This document shows positions 12,406 through 23,515 of a stretch of 64,000 nt of DNA, in pieces. A program made the translations under genes and the position numbers. This DNA comes from Microplitis mediator (taxonomy: Eukaryota; Arthropoda; Insecta; Hymenoptera; Braconidae). A model generated the notes under the pieces. That model made no database searches, had not been told where the DNA came from, and worked only from the letters and a program-made list of their open reading frames with translations. The first letter of the stretch is position 1, and every line of letters begins with the position of its first letter. The stretch covers positions 13,636,640 through 13,700,639 of the forward strand of contig NC_079977.1 of assembly GCF_029852145.1 (NCBI RefSeq), in the 5' to 3' direction.

Positions 12406-14789
12406 TTAGGTTGTATCACAAAAATCGGCTATTTTTTTTTCTTCATTATATCGAAAATGTTGTTGGAAATGACAAAAAAAAATACTTTGAAAGTTTGAGC
12501 TCTTAATATTAATATTAACAGCCGCCGTATCGCAATTTTCTATTTCCCGTTCAAATAACATGGGAAAATTTATTTTTTAAGCTTTGGAATTTTGTAGCTC
12601 ACGGTGGGACCAATATTTTCAAATGTTCAAGACGTAATTTTATGGGAAATTTGACGCTCTACAAAAAAGGTCTCTTATAATTTTTCGATATTTTTATTTC
12701 TTCAAAAGTTATCTGAAGTTAAAGTTGGATTGACGATAAATTTCTACATATTTTAAATTTTTTGACGTCCAATAAATGTCCAATAAAATTTTCCGATAAA
12801 GTTGATGCACGGAAAAAAATAAATAGAACTGGCTACCATGTCAGATAGTAGTCAGTGCCATCTGTAGAAAAACAAAAATAGAGATAGCAGTGGGTCCTAT
12901 CTACGTAGTACTGGCTACTCTCTACATTGTTCTCAGCGCTATGTCAGATGTTGCTCACTACTATCCTACATAGTACACTCTTACATATTGCTCAGTTCTA
13001 TGTACATAGCAGCCAGTCGTATGTCAGATAGCATTGGTTACTTTTTAAACATATTACCCACTGCTATCTGCAGATAGCGCCTGCGTCTATGTCAAGATAT
13101 TGCTGGTTACTGTGTAACATAGTAGAGAGTTCTATGTAAGATAGCAATGAGTACTATCTGAGATTTTTTTTCCGTAAGGACTTAAATAATTTTTTTCAGG
13201 GATGGTGCTAGTATTTATTATTGACAACGAACAAATAAAATTATTATCAAAACTAAATTAATTATGACTTATTTAACTACGTTTACGTATTTAAATATAT
13301 AATTATTAATTATTATAATAATTATAATAATAAATAAATTATAATAATAATTATTATTATTATAAATTTACTACCGTAAATAAAAAAAACTTAATTTATA
13401 AAATAAAATTCAAAATTCAAGTGTTTATTAATTATAATTAATAATTGTAATTGTATAATAATTGTTGTTATAATAAATTTATTTTCATGAATGAAAAAAA
13501 CTTATTTTATAAAATAAAATTTAAAATTTAAGTATTCAGCAATTAACGAACTCATATGATGTAATTATATTTTTTAATACGTAATATAAATAAATATAAA
13601 CAAATAAAAAACAATATCATTTATAATTAATAATTATATATTTAAATACGTAAACGTAGTTGAATAAGTCATAATTAATTTAGTTTTGATAATAATTTTA
13701 TTTGTTCGTTGTCAATAATAAATACTAGCGCCATCCCTAAAAAAAATTATTTAAGTCCTTACGGAAAAAAAATCTCAGATAGTACTCATTGCTATCTTAC
13801 ATAGAACTCTCTACTATGTTACACAGTAACCAGCAATATCTTGACATAGACGCAGGCGCTATCTGCAGATAGCAGTGGGTAATATGTTTAAAAAGTAACC
13901 AATGCTATCTGACATACGACTGGCTGCTATGTACATAGAACTGAGCAATATGTAAGAGTGTACTATGTAGGATAGTAGTGAGCAACATCTGACATAGCGC
14001 TGAGAACAATGTAGAGAGTAGCCAGTACTACGTAGATAGGACCCACTGCTATCTCTATTTTTGTTTTTCTACAGATGGCACTGACTACTATCTGACATGG
14101 TAGCCAGTTCTATTTATTTTTTTCCGTGCATCAACTTTATCGGAAAATTTAATTGGACATTTTTTGTAGAGCATTCCATTTTCTATAACTTATCTCAAAG
14201 AAAAATTCCGATATTTCTCACAAGTCGTAAGTTATTTGCAATTAAGTGAAAATTTTCTTAAATAATCTAAATTTTGTTGCTTAAAATTAATTATATTAAA
14301 TTTTCAGTTAACTGCTAATAACTTACGACTTGTGAGAAATATCGAAATTTTTTTCAAAGATAAGTTATAGGAATTAAATGCTTTACAAAATATGTCCTAT
14401 AAAATTTTCCGATAAAGTTGATGGTTGCGTCAAAAAATTTGAAAAATGTAAAAATTTATCGTCAGTCTAACTTCTACTTCGAATAACTTTTGAAGAAATA
14501 AAAATATCAAAAAATTATAAGATGCTTTTTTTGTAGAGCGTCAAATTTCCCATAAAATTGTGTCTTAAACATTTCAAAATATTGGTCTCACCGTGAGCTA
14601 CAAAATTCCAAAGCTTAAAAAATTAATTTTCTCTTGTTATTTAAACGGGAAATAGAAAATTGCGATGCGGCAGCTGTTAATATTAATATCAAGAGCTCAA
14701 ACTTTTATAGTATTTTTTTTTCGTCATTTCCAACAACATTTTCGATATAGTCAAGAAAAAAAATAGCCGATTTTTTTGATACAGCCTAA
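12406..14789. mobile_element. Palindromic TA-inserting element FB4 with nested element
   Basis: Ends TTAGGTTGTATCACAAAAAT and ...TTTTGATACAGCCTAA, flanked by TA. Outer arms (12406-12770 and about 14425-14789) are inverse complements. A second inverted repeat (14130-14425, centred near 14280, with AACTTACGACTTGTGAG on one side) lies in the centre, and a 1322-bp element is inserted at 12808-14129. A related partial copy is at 51055-51230, and the arm sequence also resembles part of FB5. No coding capacity. Confidence 0.8.
12808..14129. mobile_element. Nested palindromic motif-array element (CTATCTGACATAG family)
   Basis: Ends CACGGAAAAAAATAAATAG and its inverse complement ...TTTTTTTCCGTG. Both arms (about 390 bp) are packed with degenerate forward and reverse copies of CTATCTGACATAGTA-like words. 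The AT-rich centre (13200-13740) is itself symmetrical: ACTACGTTTACGTATTTAAA recurs inverted near 13640. The same motif family reappears at 63815-64000. The flanks (GTTGATG / CATCAAC) are inverse complements, so no direct target duplication can be read. No coding capacity. Confidence 0.75.
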
Positions 14790-15529
14790 TATATATACAA
14801 ATTTGAATGGTCCTTATTAAATATGTTTTTGATTTTTTTTTTACTCCCAGGAGCATAAATTTAAGAAGCTTGAAAACATTATAATCATTACCTGTTCGAG
14901 CTCTTTGAGCCTTACAATACCTTCGAGTACATTAAAATTTACGAGCTCTTTGAGCTCACAAAAAGTTATGTTTCATATTAATCTCCTAGAATTCAAGAAA
15001 TCGAAATTAATCAATAATGATCATTTTTCAAAGTTTTGCTCACGATTATCTGCTTGATAGATTCAATTTTTCTGGACAAAAATTATCCACTGAGAGAAAA
15101 GTACATGGTTGTGATAACTAGAAACGGATAAGTATGAAAAAGTAGTTATTTTAACTAATATTTATAGTTTCTTGTACTATATCATAGTGCCCAAGACTAT
15201 TTGAAAGTAGTAATATCAACTGAGCATTACTAACATTTTAAACTTCCCGCTCAGAAAATTGAAAATTTTCAAAAATTCGGGAAGTTATTGGTTTCGGTCC
15301 GATTTGCAAAAATCGAATTTCTATCAGATTTTGACGTTTTGAGGTTCTAGGAAGCTATCCTGACTAATTTCACGATGATGTCCGAGTGTATGTATGTGTG
15401 TACGTAAGTACGTTCGTACGTACGTATGTATGTAAATATTCATGGCTCTTGAACGGATGAACCGATTTTGATCTTTGAGGTGTCATTCGATGCGGCTTGT
15501 TTGTTTTGTAATGGTAACTATATAATATT
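14790..15529. repeat. Repeat fragments: GAGCTC-rich block and AACTTCCCGC hairpin head
   Basis: At 14870-14960 are several GAGCTCTTTGAGC-type words, as in the blocks at 28850-29060, 40620-40810 and 41130-41290. At 15236-15430 a hairpin head (AACTTCCCGC ... CGGGAAGTT) is followed by a CCGATTTGCAAAAATCG hairpin and a short TATG/ACGT-rich run, matching 39364, 39652 and 62417. No gene is seen between them. Confidence 0.55.
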
Positions 15530-15893
15530 TTTTGTGACAGACACTTGAAATCTACGACATTTAGCGCCTATAGCCGGCAGCTAAAAATATTATATAAGAT
15601 ACAGCTGGTAAAAAAGATACCTCATCGTTCTAATAGTGACGTCATCATCGGATCAAAAAATATTTTTTGGTTACATGTGCGATAGCAAACGACCAAAAAA
15701 TATCGAAGTAACTTAACGAGCCATCTTTTGACAAAATTTATCATCATTTTAATTCATCCACTTACCGACTTCTCTCTAATTTTCAACAAATACTCAAAAC
15801 AATCTTACCAAATAAATAAACGCGTATTTATAACCTGCCATTTATAGGCACTAAATGTAGTAAATTTCAAATATCTGTCACAAAAACTAATGT
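15530..15893. repeat. Inverted repeat with 45-bp arms
   Basis: TTTTTGTGACAGACACTTGA at 15530 recurs inverted (TTTGAAATATCTGTCACAAA-type) ending near 15893, about 85% identical over 45 bp. The interior shows no coding frame. Probably a MITE remnant. Confidence 0.5.
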
Positions 15894-17114
15894 ATTTATC
15901 TAGTACAATCGAGTCTAAGACGCTCGTGTGTAGGTACCCTTGCCTTCGGCTCGGGCATCAATCTTGACACTTGCGTCTTAAACACGATCGCACTCAATAG
16001 ATAAACTACTAATTTCTCAGAACTTATACTTTAGCAATAATAATAACAATACTTTTTTAGTTCACCCCTAAAAATAAAGAATGTATCAGTGACTATTTTA
16101 GTTTGTTTATCTTCGACAATGTAGTCACCATATTTAACTACGCATAAATAATTTCTCCAACTACAAACAAGGTAGATCGAATGAACTGTGAAACATTACT
16201 TTAATTAACATTAAAATAGCGATTAATAAATATTAATTATTAAATATTAAATAATTCGCCTAATGTATCAACGATTGTCAAATGTTTGAGGACAAACGTG
16301 TATATAGTTAAGAACACCAAGATAAAATTATTATATTGCAATATACAGAATTAAGCGATCATAATTTTTACTTATTTCAAGGAAAATTTCTGTATTTTCG
16401 GACCGTTTCAAGTTCGCCGCGGTGAAATAGTAATTTTATTTGAAAAATAACACATGTTATGAGATTTCATTCTCCTTGTTGCATATGTCGTATCCAATTT
16501 AATTATTTACATTAGACTATTGTCACTTGTAAAAGTTATTTAAAAAAATTATCGTGTAGGTACTGCCAAAATTGTTAAGATGGCATTATTGTCTCATTAA
16601 TAAGTGTTGATAAACATGTCTCAACTAAAGTCAGTTGTATTTTGTTCATTGATATTTCTTTTCCGTTACATATAAATATGAATATATAAGATGAGTAAGT
16701 AATATTTATTTATTGTTAGTTAAACTATTAATATATCAATTATCGGTTGCATGTGTCTCACGTTTGTTGCTTTAGATCTAACAAGTATTTTCATAGCTAT
16801 TCAAAACTCAGTCATAAATTTTCAGGACTATCTGTAAAAAGTTCGGAATCTGTATGTGGTTTTAAATCTTGATGAGCCTCAGAGATATTATTTCACAGTT
16901 GTGAGTCTGTTTTAAAAACATGGTATATTAAAAAGTTTATTTCTGCTTTTTAATATTACATGTGTAAAATTTTGAAAACGATTTCGAACACCTTGATAAC
17001 ACCTGACTATACCTAAAATAGGAAATCGTTATGTTTACCTACCAGTAATCTATCCAACTAGTTAATTGTTTTTTTTTTATGAAAAATAAAATTAAGAATT
17101 TATACTTAAAAATA
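15894..17114. other. Unassigned AT-rich stretch
   Basis: A degenerate hairpin lies at about 15915-16000 (GTCTAAGACGC ... GCGTCTTAAACAC) with the CpG-rich loop TTGCCTTCGGCTCGGGCA. Otherwise no coding frame, RNA gene or repeat was recognised. Confidence 0.4.
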
Positions 17115-17234
17115 TCAAAATAAATAAAAGCCAGATCTTTTGTAGTTAAAAATTTTAAATACATCTGGAGGTCCTAGTTGTCGCATTCTATCCATTTCCT
17201 TCATTGAATCTTCATTAAACGGGGTTTTTTTTAT
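17115..17234 (-). CDS. Possible orphan last exon, unidentified protein
   Basis: On the minus strand an AG at 17236-17235 is followed by 39 sense codons and a TGA ending at 17115. The peptide starts IKKTPFNEDSMKEMDRMR and continues through LGPPDVFKIF. This mixed, charged composition is unlike the Phe/Lys/Asn-rich translations of surrounding AT-rich DNA. The acceptor has a weak pyrimidine tract, and no preceding exon was found. I do not recognise the protein. It could be a host gene's last exon, a decayed retrocopy, or chance. It is on the same strand as the GCP2 exon but does not resemble the known GCP2 C-terminus. Confidence 0.3.
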   Translation of the reverse strand: MKKTPFNEDSMKEMDRMRQLGPPDVFKIFNYKRSGFYLF

Positions 17235-18798
17235 CTGTCATTCAGTTGTGAGCTATATTCGAGAATTTAAGTCGTATCCAGAAGTTAGTTTTAGAATGAT
17301 TATAAAAATTTTATACCGAGCAGACAAGCGAATAGATACGAATTTTTTTTTTAATTTTAATTTTTTTTTTTTTTATTTTCTTTAGTCCGGGAGCCAGCGA
17401 CAGATTTATATAGGCAAGTTCCTCTCAAGCGATAATTAGAGGAATGCATCAGAGTGTTGGGTTATAAAGCTACGTGAACGTCAGCTTCGGTTCCGTGGGT
17501 GGGTTGAGCGGCGATAGCCTCCCACGCACGAAAAAAAAATATATATATTCAATCATTTCCTCCTACCTGAAAACACGTTAAATTGTCGCTAATCCAACAT
17601 CTTGAAGAAAGATAACAATCAGCTGACTATAACACGGTGTATCATACGTCAGCTGATCGCTCGAACGCGAAAAAAAAATTTATACTTTCAATCATTTCCT
17701 CTCAACTAAAAATTTACCTGATGGTAGCTAATATACAACTATGAATAAATATATATGTCAGCTGGCTGTATCTCGATGGAAAAACCGTCAGCTGATACTT
17801 TGAAAGTTATAACGCAAGTGTTAGTTGGAAGCATCTAACGCCTATTTAAATGCATCAGCTGACGAGGTTTTCCTCGACTTACGGCCAGCTGATTTTTTTT
17901 ATTCATTACAGCAGAGTATTAAAAATCAGCTCATAAATTTTTATCTGGGAGGAAATGACGTATCTTATTGTCTAAACATTTTTATTAGAATTTATTCTTA
18001 AAGATTGAAGCAACTCACGCTAGCATAGCGTAAAGTATCAAAAGGTATGCTTGGAAGGGATACGTTGTACCCATGATCTGGCTGCGAAGGCCCTTTTGTG
18101 AAGTGCGCTTGTAAAAGATTTTTGGGAGAAGTAGAAAAAAAGGGGAATAAACTGCGAGTAGAATAAAAGGGCTAACGTAGTCAGTCGAAAAGAGTGTTCA
18201 ATAGTGTCTCAAAAAAATTGAAGATTTTATTTTTTTTTCAATGAACGTTGAGAAATCGTCAGAGTATCTCTAGAAGAAAATCATTTGAAAATATGAGCTC
18301 TTAATATTAATATTTAGAGGTGGCGTTTTGTAATTTTCTATTCCTCACTTAAATAACATAGAATAAATTTGTTTTTAACTTTGGAATCTTGTAACTTGAC
18401 AACGAATCGCTGAAGAAGATTGATAAAAACATATTCTTTTAGGAAATTGAACGCTCTATAAAAAAGATCTGAATAAAGGTTTCCATAAGTTACGTCGTTT
18501 CGAAGATATCAAGCCTCAAATTTGGACCTATTCAAAATTTTTGAATTATTTTTTCAAATGTGACAAAATTAATTCATATCACTTAAATACCAAATGATTT
18601 TCTGATCAACTTATAATTAGAAATCTTTTAACAAAAATTACTAATATATCACTGATATACGGCAAAAATCATTATAAATTTATATATAACATATATAAAT
18701 TATTTATTTCAAGTCATATTCGGTCTTTTGGGTAATTTATGAAACCATAAACAAAGTTTACTTTGTCTCTTTTATCCACTAATTTAGGAGTATTTTTT

Positions 18799-18853
18799 CA
18801 TTTCAAATTCGATTATTCTATACTGCAAGTATAGAATAATCGAATTTGAAATG
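18799..18853. repeat. Perfect hairpin, 26-bp arms and 3-base loop
   Basis: CATTTCAAATTCGATTATTC begins a 26-base arm whose exact inverse complement follows after GCA and ends GAATTTGAAATG. It sits in the asymmetrical centre of FB5. Confidence 0.8.
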
Positions 18854-18928
18854 AATACTTAATGAATTTATGCGTGAATGAATGTACACTTAATGAATTT
18901 TTGAAATGACTATAGGTTTTATCTACAC

Positions 18929-19617
18929 TTATCCAAAAAATTAAAGGAACAAGAAAATTTTATAAATTTTTTAGTGATTTTTGGAAGGCTGTATTTTCGT
19001 GAAAAATAATCGTATCGAAAAAATTAGAAAAGCAAATTGAAGCTTGAAATCTCTAGTTCAAAGATCTTCCAGCAAAATATTTTTTTGAGCCACGGTTCTT
19101 GCGAAATCATAAGAAAAAGGTCGAGACAAAATTTTTCTAAATTTTTTGGTTTTGTTTTTTAGGTCTACGGGGCCGGGAAAAATTTTTTCAAAAAGACGAA
19201 TTTATGACTCGTTTAGGAAATTTATTCAGCTACAATTTGCTTTTTTTTGTTTCTCTGTACGACAATTTACTGCTGAGATATCAGCCTTCAAATGAAAAAG
19301 GATCCTGTTGTCTTTGATTATTGACATCTCAGCAAGTAATGGTCACACAGTAATTTAAAGGGCAGTTTAATAAACTTGAATAAATACCCTACAAGCTCCA
19401 TTTTCGATTTTAAAAAAAAAAAATTTTCTTTCATCCTTGATATCCATTTGAAAAACCCACAAAAAATGGCCATTTTCTGGTTATTTAGTCATCTCATCGC
19501 TACTCTGCAAATATTGATGAAAAAAATAATGTTGACAGGTAATTTTACAGCTTAATGTACCCCCAAAAAAAATTTTGAGCAATCGGTCTGCACAAACGGT
19601 TCAATGGATCAATCCGA
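18929..19617 (+). mobile_element. Partial (one-armed) FB7-family element inside FB5
   Basis: The start ACACTTATCCAAAAAATTAA and the following 680 bp match the left arm of FB7 (47331 onward) to the CAATCGGTCTGCACAAACGG region. The opposite arm is missing, so this is half of the family's palindrome. About 10-15% differences by eye. Confidence 0.7.
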
Positions 19618-20902
19618 AAATTTCCAGAATTCGTTGTCAAGTTACAAGATTCCAAAGTTAAAAACAAATTTATTCTATGTTATTTGAGTGAGGAATAGAA
19701 AATTACAAAACGCCACCTCTAAATATTAATATTAAGAGCTCATATTTTCAAATGATTTTCTTCTAGAGATACTCTGACGATTTCTCAACGTTCATTGAAA
19801 AAAAAATAAAATCTTCAATTTTTTTGAGACACTATTGAACACTCTTTTCGACTGACTACGGTAGCCCTTTTATTCTACTCGCAGTTTATTCCCCTTTTTT
19901 TCTACTTCTCCCAAAAATCTTTTACAAGCGCACTTCACAAAAGGGCCTTTGCAGCCAGATCATGGGTACAACGTATCCCTTCCAAGCATACCTTTTGATA
20001 CTTTACGCTATGCTAGCGTGAGTTGCTTCAATCTTTAAGAATAAATTCTAATAAAAATGTTTAGACAATAAGATACGTCATTTCCTCCCAGATAAAAATT
20101 TATGAGCTGATTTTTAATACTCTGCTGTAATGAATAAAAAAAATCAGCTGGCCGTAAGTCGAGGAAAACCTCGTCAGCTGATGCATTTAAATAGGCGTTA
20201 GATGCTTCCAACTAACGCTTGCGTTATAACTTTCAAAGTATCAGCTGACGGTTTTTCCATCGAGATACAGCCAGCTGACATATATATTTATTCATAGTTG
20301 TATATTAGCTACCATCAGGTAAATTTTTAGTTGAGAGGAAATGATTGAAAGTATAAATTTTTTTTTCGCGTTCGAGCGATCAGCTGACGTATGATACACC
20401 GTGTTATAGTCAGCTGATTGTTATCTTTCTTCAAGATGTTGGATTAGCGACAATTTAACGTGTTTTCAGGTAGGAGGAAATGATTGAATATGTATATTTT
20501 TTTTTCGTGCGTGGAAGGCTATCGCCGCTCAACCCACCCACGAAACCGAAGCTGACGTTCACGTAGCTTTATAACCCAACACTCCGATGCATTCCTCTAA
20601 TTATCGCTTGAGAGGAAATAATTGACCAAATTTTCACCTCGCTCCCGGACTACTTGCACTGTCATCTAATTTTGAAATATGCTTCAAATTTCAAATCTCC
20701 AGTTTATCGGAAAGTTCGTTTAAAATCGATTACGAAATTCCGCCCGAACAGTTCATGAAAACGCTTTAATAAAAACGTGGTGAAATAATCTTTTTTATTC
20801 TCAAAATGGCATTTTTTTCTTAACTAGGGTAAATGCACCAATTATTGACAAATTAAGGTTTTTTTATTGTAATAAGCTATAAAATAAGTATTAAGCTATT
20901 AG

Positions 20903-20905
<3 letters not shown>

Positions 20906-20998
<93 letters not shown>
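20906..20998 (+). repeat. (TAA)n microsatellite, about 31 units
   Basis: An uninterrupted TAA run ending exactly where the R4/Dong-type coding sequence begins. Dong-type elements are known to insert into TAA repeats, so this is the likely target tract. Confidence 0.95.
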
Positions 20999-20999
<1 letters not shown>

Positions 21000-22866
21000 C
21001 CTTGGGGTCAATCGTGATACAGTGGGATGCATACAGCGTACGATGCAACTTTGGCGAACACGGTTCCACATATCATGTGGCATCGACAAACGTGTGACCG
21101 AAGTTGTACAGTACAAGCGAGGTGTCTTCCAGGGAGATTCCCTAAGCCCTCTGCTGTTTTGCATCTCACTGCTGCCGATATCTGTTGCGCTACGCCGTAC
21201 CCGTGGATACTCAGTGGGCCCACCAACTGATCGGAAATATTCGATCACCCACTTACTCTACATGGATGATCTGAAGGTATATGCTCCTGATGAGGAACAC
21301 CTTCAGACAGCCTTAAATATCGTAGGGGAGTATACACGGGATGTCGGCATGGCTCTTGGGTTGGACAAGTGCGCGTTCGTTAATCTGGTGAAGGGTAAGT
21401 GCTCTGTTTTGCGCGAAGATATCGAGTTAGTAGATGGGAGCGTCATTGACCATCTTGACGCCGGAGAGTCGTACAAATATCTAGGGATTGACGGGAGTCC
21501 TATGCAGGATGTCTCGAAAATCAAAACGACTCTCTGCAGCGAGTATGGGCGGAGACTCCGGAAAATCTGGTCATCAGAACTTTCAGGGAAAAACAAATTC
21601 TCTGCAACTAACATGCTTGCTGTCCCAGTACTACTCTACTCTTTCGGTGTCCTTAAATGGACCCGAAAAGAGCTTAGAGATCTCGATATCAAGACACGCA
21701 AAGTCATGAATATCAATCGGAGCATGCACCCTAAGTCCTCAGTCACCAGATTATACCTTTCCCGGCACATCGGAGGGAGAGGTCTACAGAGCTTGGAGTG
21801 TCTACACGATCGTTTGGTTTTGGGTTTAACATACGAAGTTGTCAATTTCACTGCAGATGAGGACGACTTCCTTATGCAGATTGTTCATAGTCATGAGAAT
21901 CTGCAGAAGGGAGCGTTCTTATATAAGGCAGCACGATACGCGGCAAAATCCCTCGGTCTCGGAAGAGTAAACCCTCTTATTAAACTCCCTAAGGAGGAAT
22001 TTAAGAGTGTCGTCAGGAATGCTGAGCAGCAAAAACTGCTCAGTACACACATGGACAAGTCCATGCACAGCGTGTTCTTTAAACACGTGCGTGATCATGG
22101 CTTGTCCACCCAGCTGACGTTTTCCTTCCTTAGGTCAGCTGGCCTGATGTCCGAGACCGAAGGATATATTTTTGCCTGCCAAGATGGTGTAATCAATACC
22201 CTCGAATACCGTGCGAAAGTACTCCAGATGCAGCTACCCGACACATCGTGTAAGGTATGTAAGCAACATCCAGAGACGCTTATGCATCTCTTGTCAGCAT
22301 GTCCTGTGCTGGCAAAAGGTGCATACATCCAGCGTCACAATGCTGCTCTGCGAGTACTTTATTACCACCTTAGACATACGCACGGTATCGATAAAACACC
22401 AGTGCTGCCTTATCTGCCAGGAGATATTCCGCAAGTTGTTGAGAATGACCGTTGCCGTATTTATTGGAACGTGCCATTCGCAACAACTCGGAAAATAGAT
22501 CACAACAAACCTGATATTGTGCTCTTCGATAAAACCACTCGTGACATTTATGTCATCGAGTTCTCAGCACCTGCTGAGTATAACATAACGGTTAAAGAAG
22601 AGCACAAACACGAGATATATCAGGATCTCCTGTTCGAAATTGGCAACCTTTACCCAGGTTACCGTGTCAAACTTGTCGTCCTCATTGTTGGCGTCCTAGG
22701 AGGGATGAAACAGCCGTTTGTGTCTGCATCAGCTAGAATACCAACTTGTTCAGCGCAAGTTGAGTTTCTGGCATCGTGGATGCAAAAGGCTGTTATACTC
22801 GGGTCCCTCCGTCTCCTAAGGCAAAGAAACTTGGCCTGCTGCGCATGCCAAATTAGGAATATATAG
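20998..22866 (+). CDS. 5'-truncated R4/Dong-clade non-LTR retrotransposon: RT and C-terminal endonuclease
   Basis: The frame opens at the edge of the (TAA)n tract and stays open for about 620 codons; the 614-aa count starts at a GTG at 21022. It nicks target DNA and copies its RNA there. Motifs: GVFQGDSLSPLLF (residues 34-46), catalytic YMDD (80-83), a thumb region with HIGGRGLQSLE (249-259), a zinc finger CX2CX8HX4C (Cys410, Cys413, His422, Cys427), then a restriction-like endonuclease with KPDIVLFD (Asp498) and VIEFSAP (Glu513). The C-terminal nuclease plus TAA insertion place it in the R2/R4/NeSL group, closest to Dong. The N-terminal DNA-binding region and first RT motifs are missing. What remains has no stop or frameshift, so insertion is recent. 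No TAA run follows the 3' end; an A13 run lies at 22926-22938. Confidence 0.9.
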
Positions 22867-23515
22867 GATAAACTATAATTAGGAAAATATACGGTGCCTT
22901 ACTGAAATATTGAAAGAAACTAAATTAACTAACCAAAAAAAAAAAAATTTCAAATATCATTTAAAATACGAATATACTTTTTACATTTATAATATTTAGA
23001 TTTACTACAACATTGAATGATTTAAGTAATTTGAGTACTTGACAGATCTACTTTCGAGGTTAGGACTCTTAATTATAAATATGCATTTATTGAATCTCGA
23101 TAAAATCAGAAGTTTCAAGAAATGACCGAATGAGTTTTTGACTGAGTAAAAGATCTCTGACAGATCTAATTATTGACCCGTCTTGAAATAATATTAAAAT
23201 TCATAATTTTACTTCAACTATTTATGAAAATTGATATCTGATCTTCAACTAACGTACTAACACACAAATATTTAATATTTAATCAATTAATGTCATTAAA
23301 TTTATAATAAAGAGCACTCACCTTTCAAGTGTACGCTAGTTATTTTTGACCGGTTTATGGTTAGACTCGTTGTAAACAAACACATAACATTTATTTAATC
23401 GCGTTTGTAAAGGCGTAATGATCTGCACAATTTTTTATTGTGAAGATTAAATACTATATTTTATATTTAAATTACATCTAAAACCAAAATACCTTTGTAA
23501 GATATTAATAACTTA

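Larger units (their letters stand above)
17385..20650. mobile_element. Palindromic element FB5 (3266 bp) with CAGCTG-rich arms
   Basis: Ends GTCCGGGAGC and GCTCCCGGAC, flanked by TA. Arms of about 1.0 kb (17385-18407 and 19633-20650) are inverse complements with few differences. Each arm holds at least six CAGCTG hexamers, mostly as TCAGCTGA(C/T), within 320 bp (17621-17890 on the left). The roughly 1.2-kb centre is asymmetrical and contains a 55-bp hairpin (18799-18853) and half of an FB7-type element (about 18929-19617). The inner arm sequence resembles FB4. No coding capacity. Confidence 0.82.

Noticed and set aside
8031..14789. Inverted-repeat structure as an assembly artefact
   Set aside because: Ends are specific, flanked by TA, shared between distant copies and have empty sites elsewhere in the window, which fits real elements. 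Long reads would still be useful for the most perfect palindromes.
21008..21226. Several overlapping frames inside the R4/Dong-type region, including minus frame 20877-21248
   Set aside because: Shadows of the real plus-strand frame or of the TAA tract (poly-Tyr).
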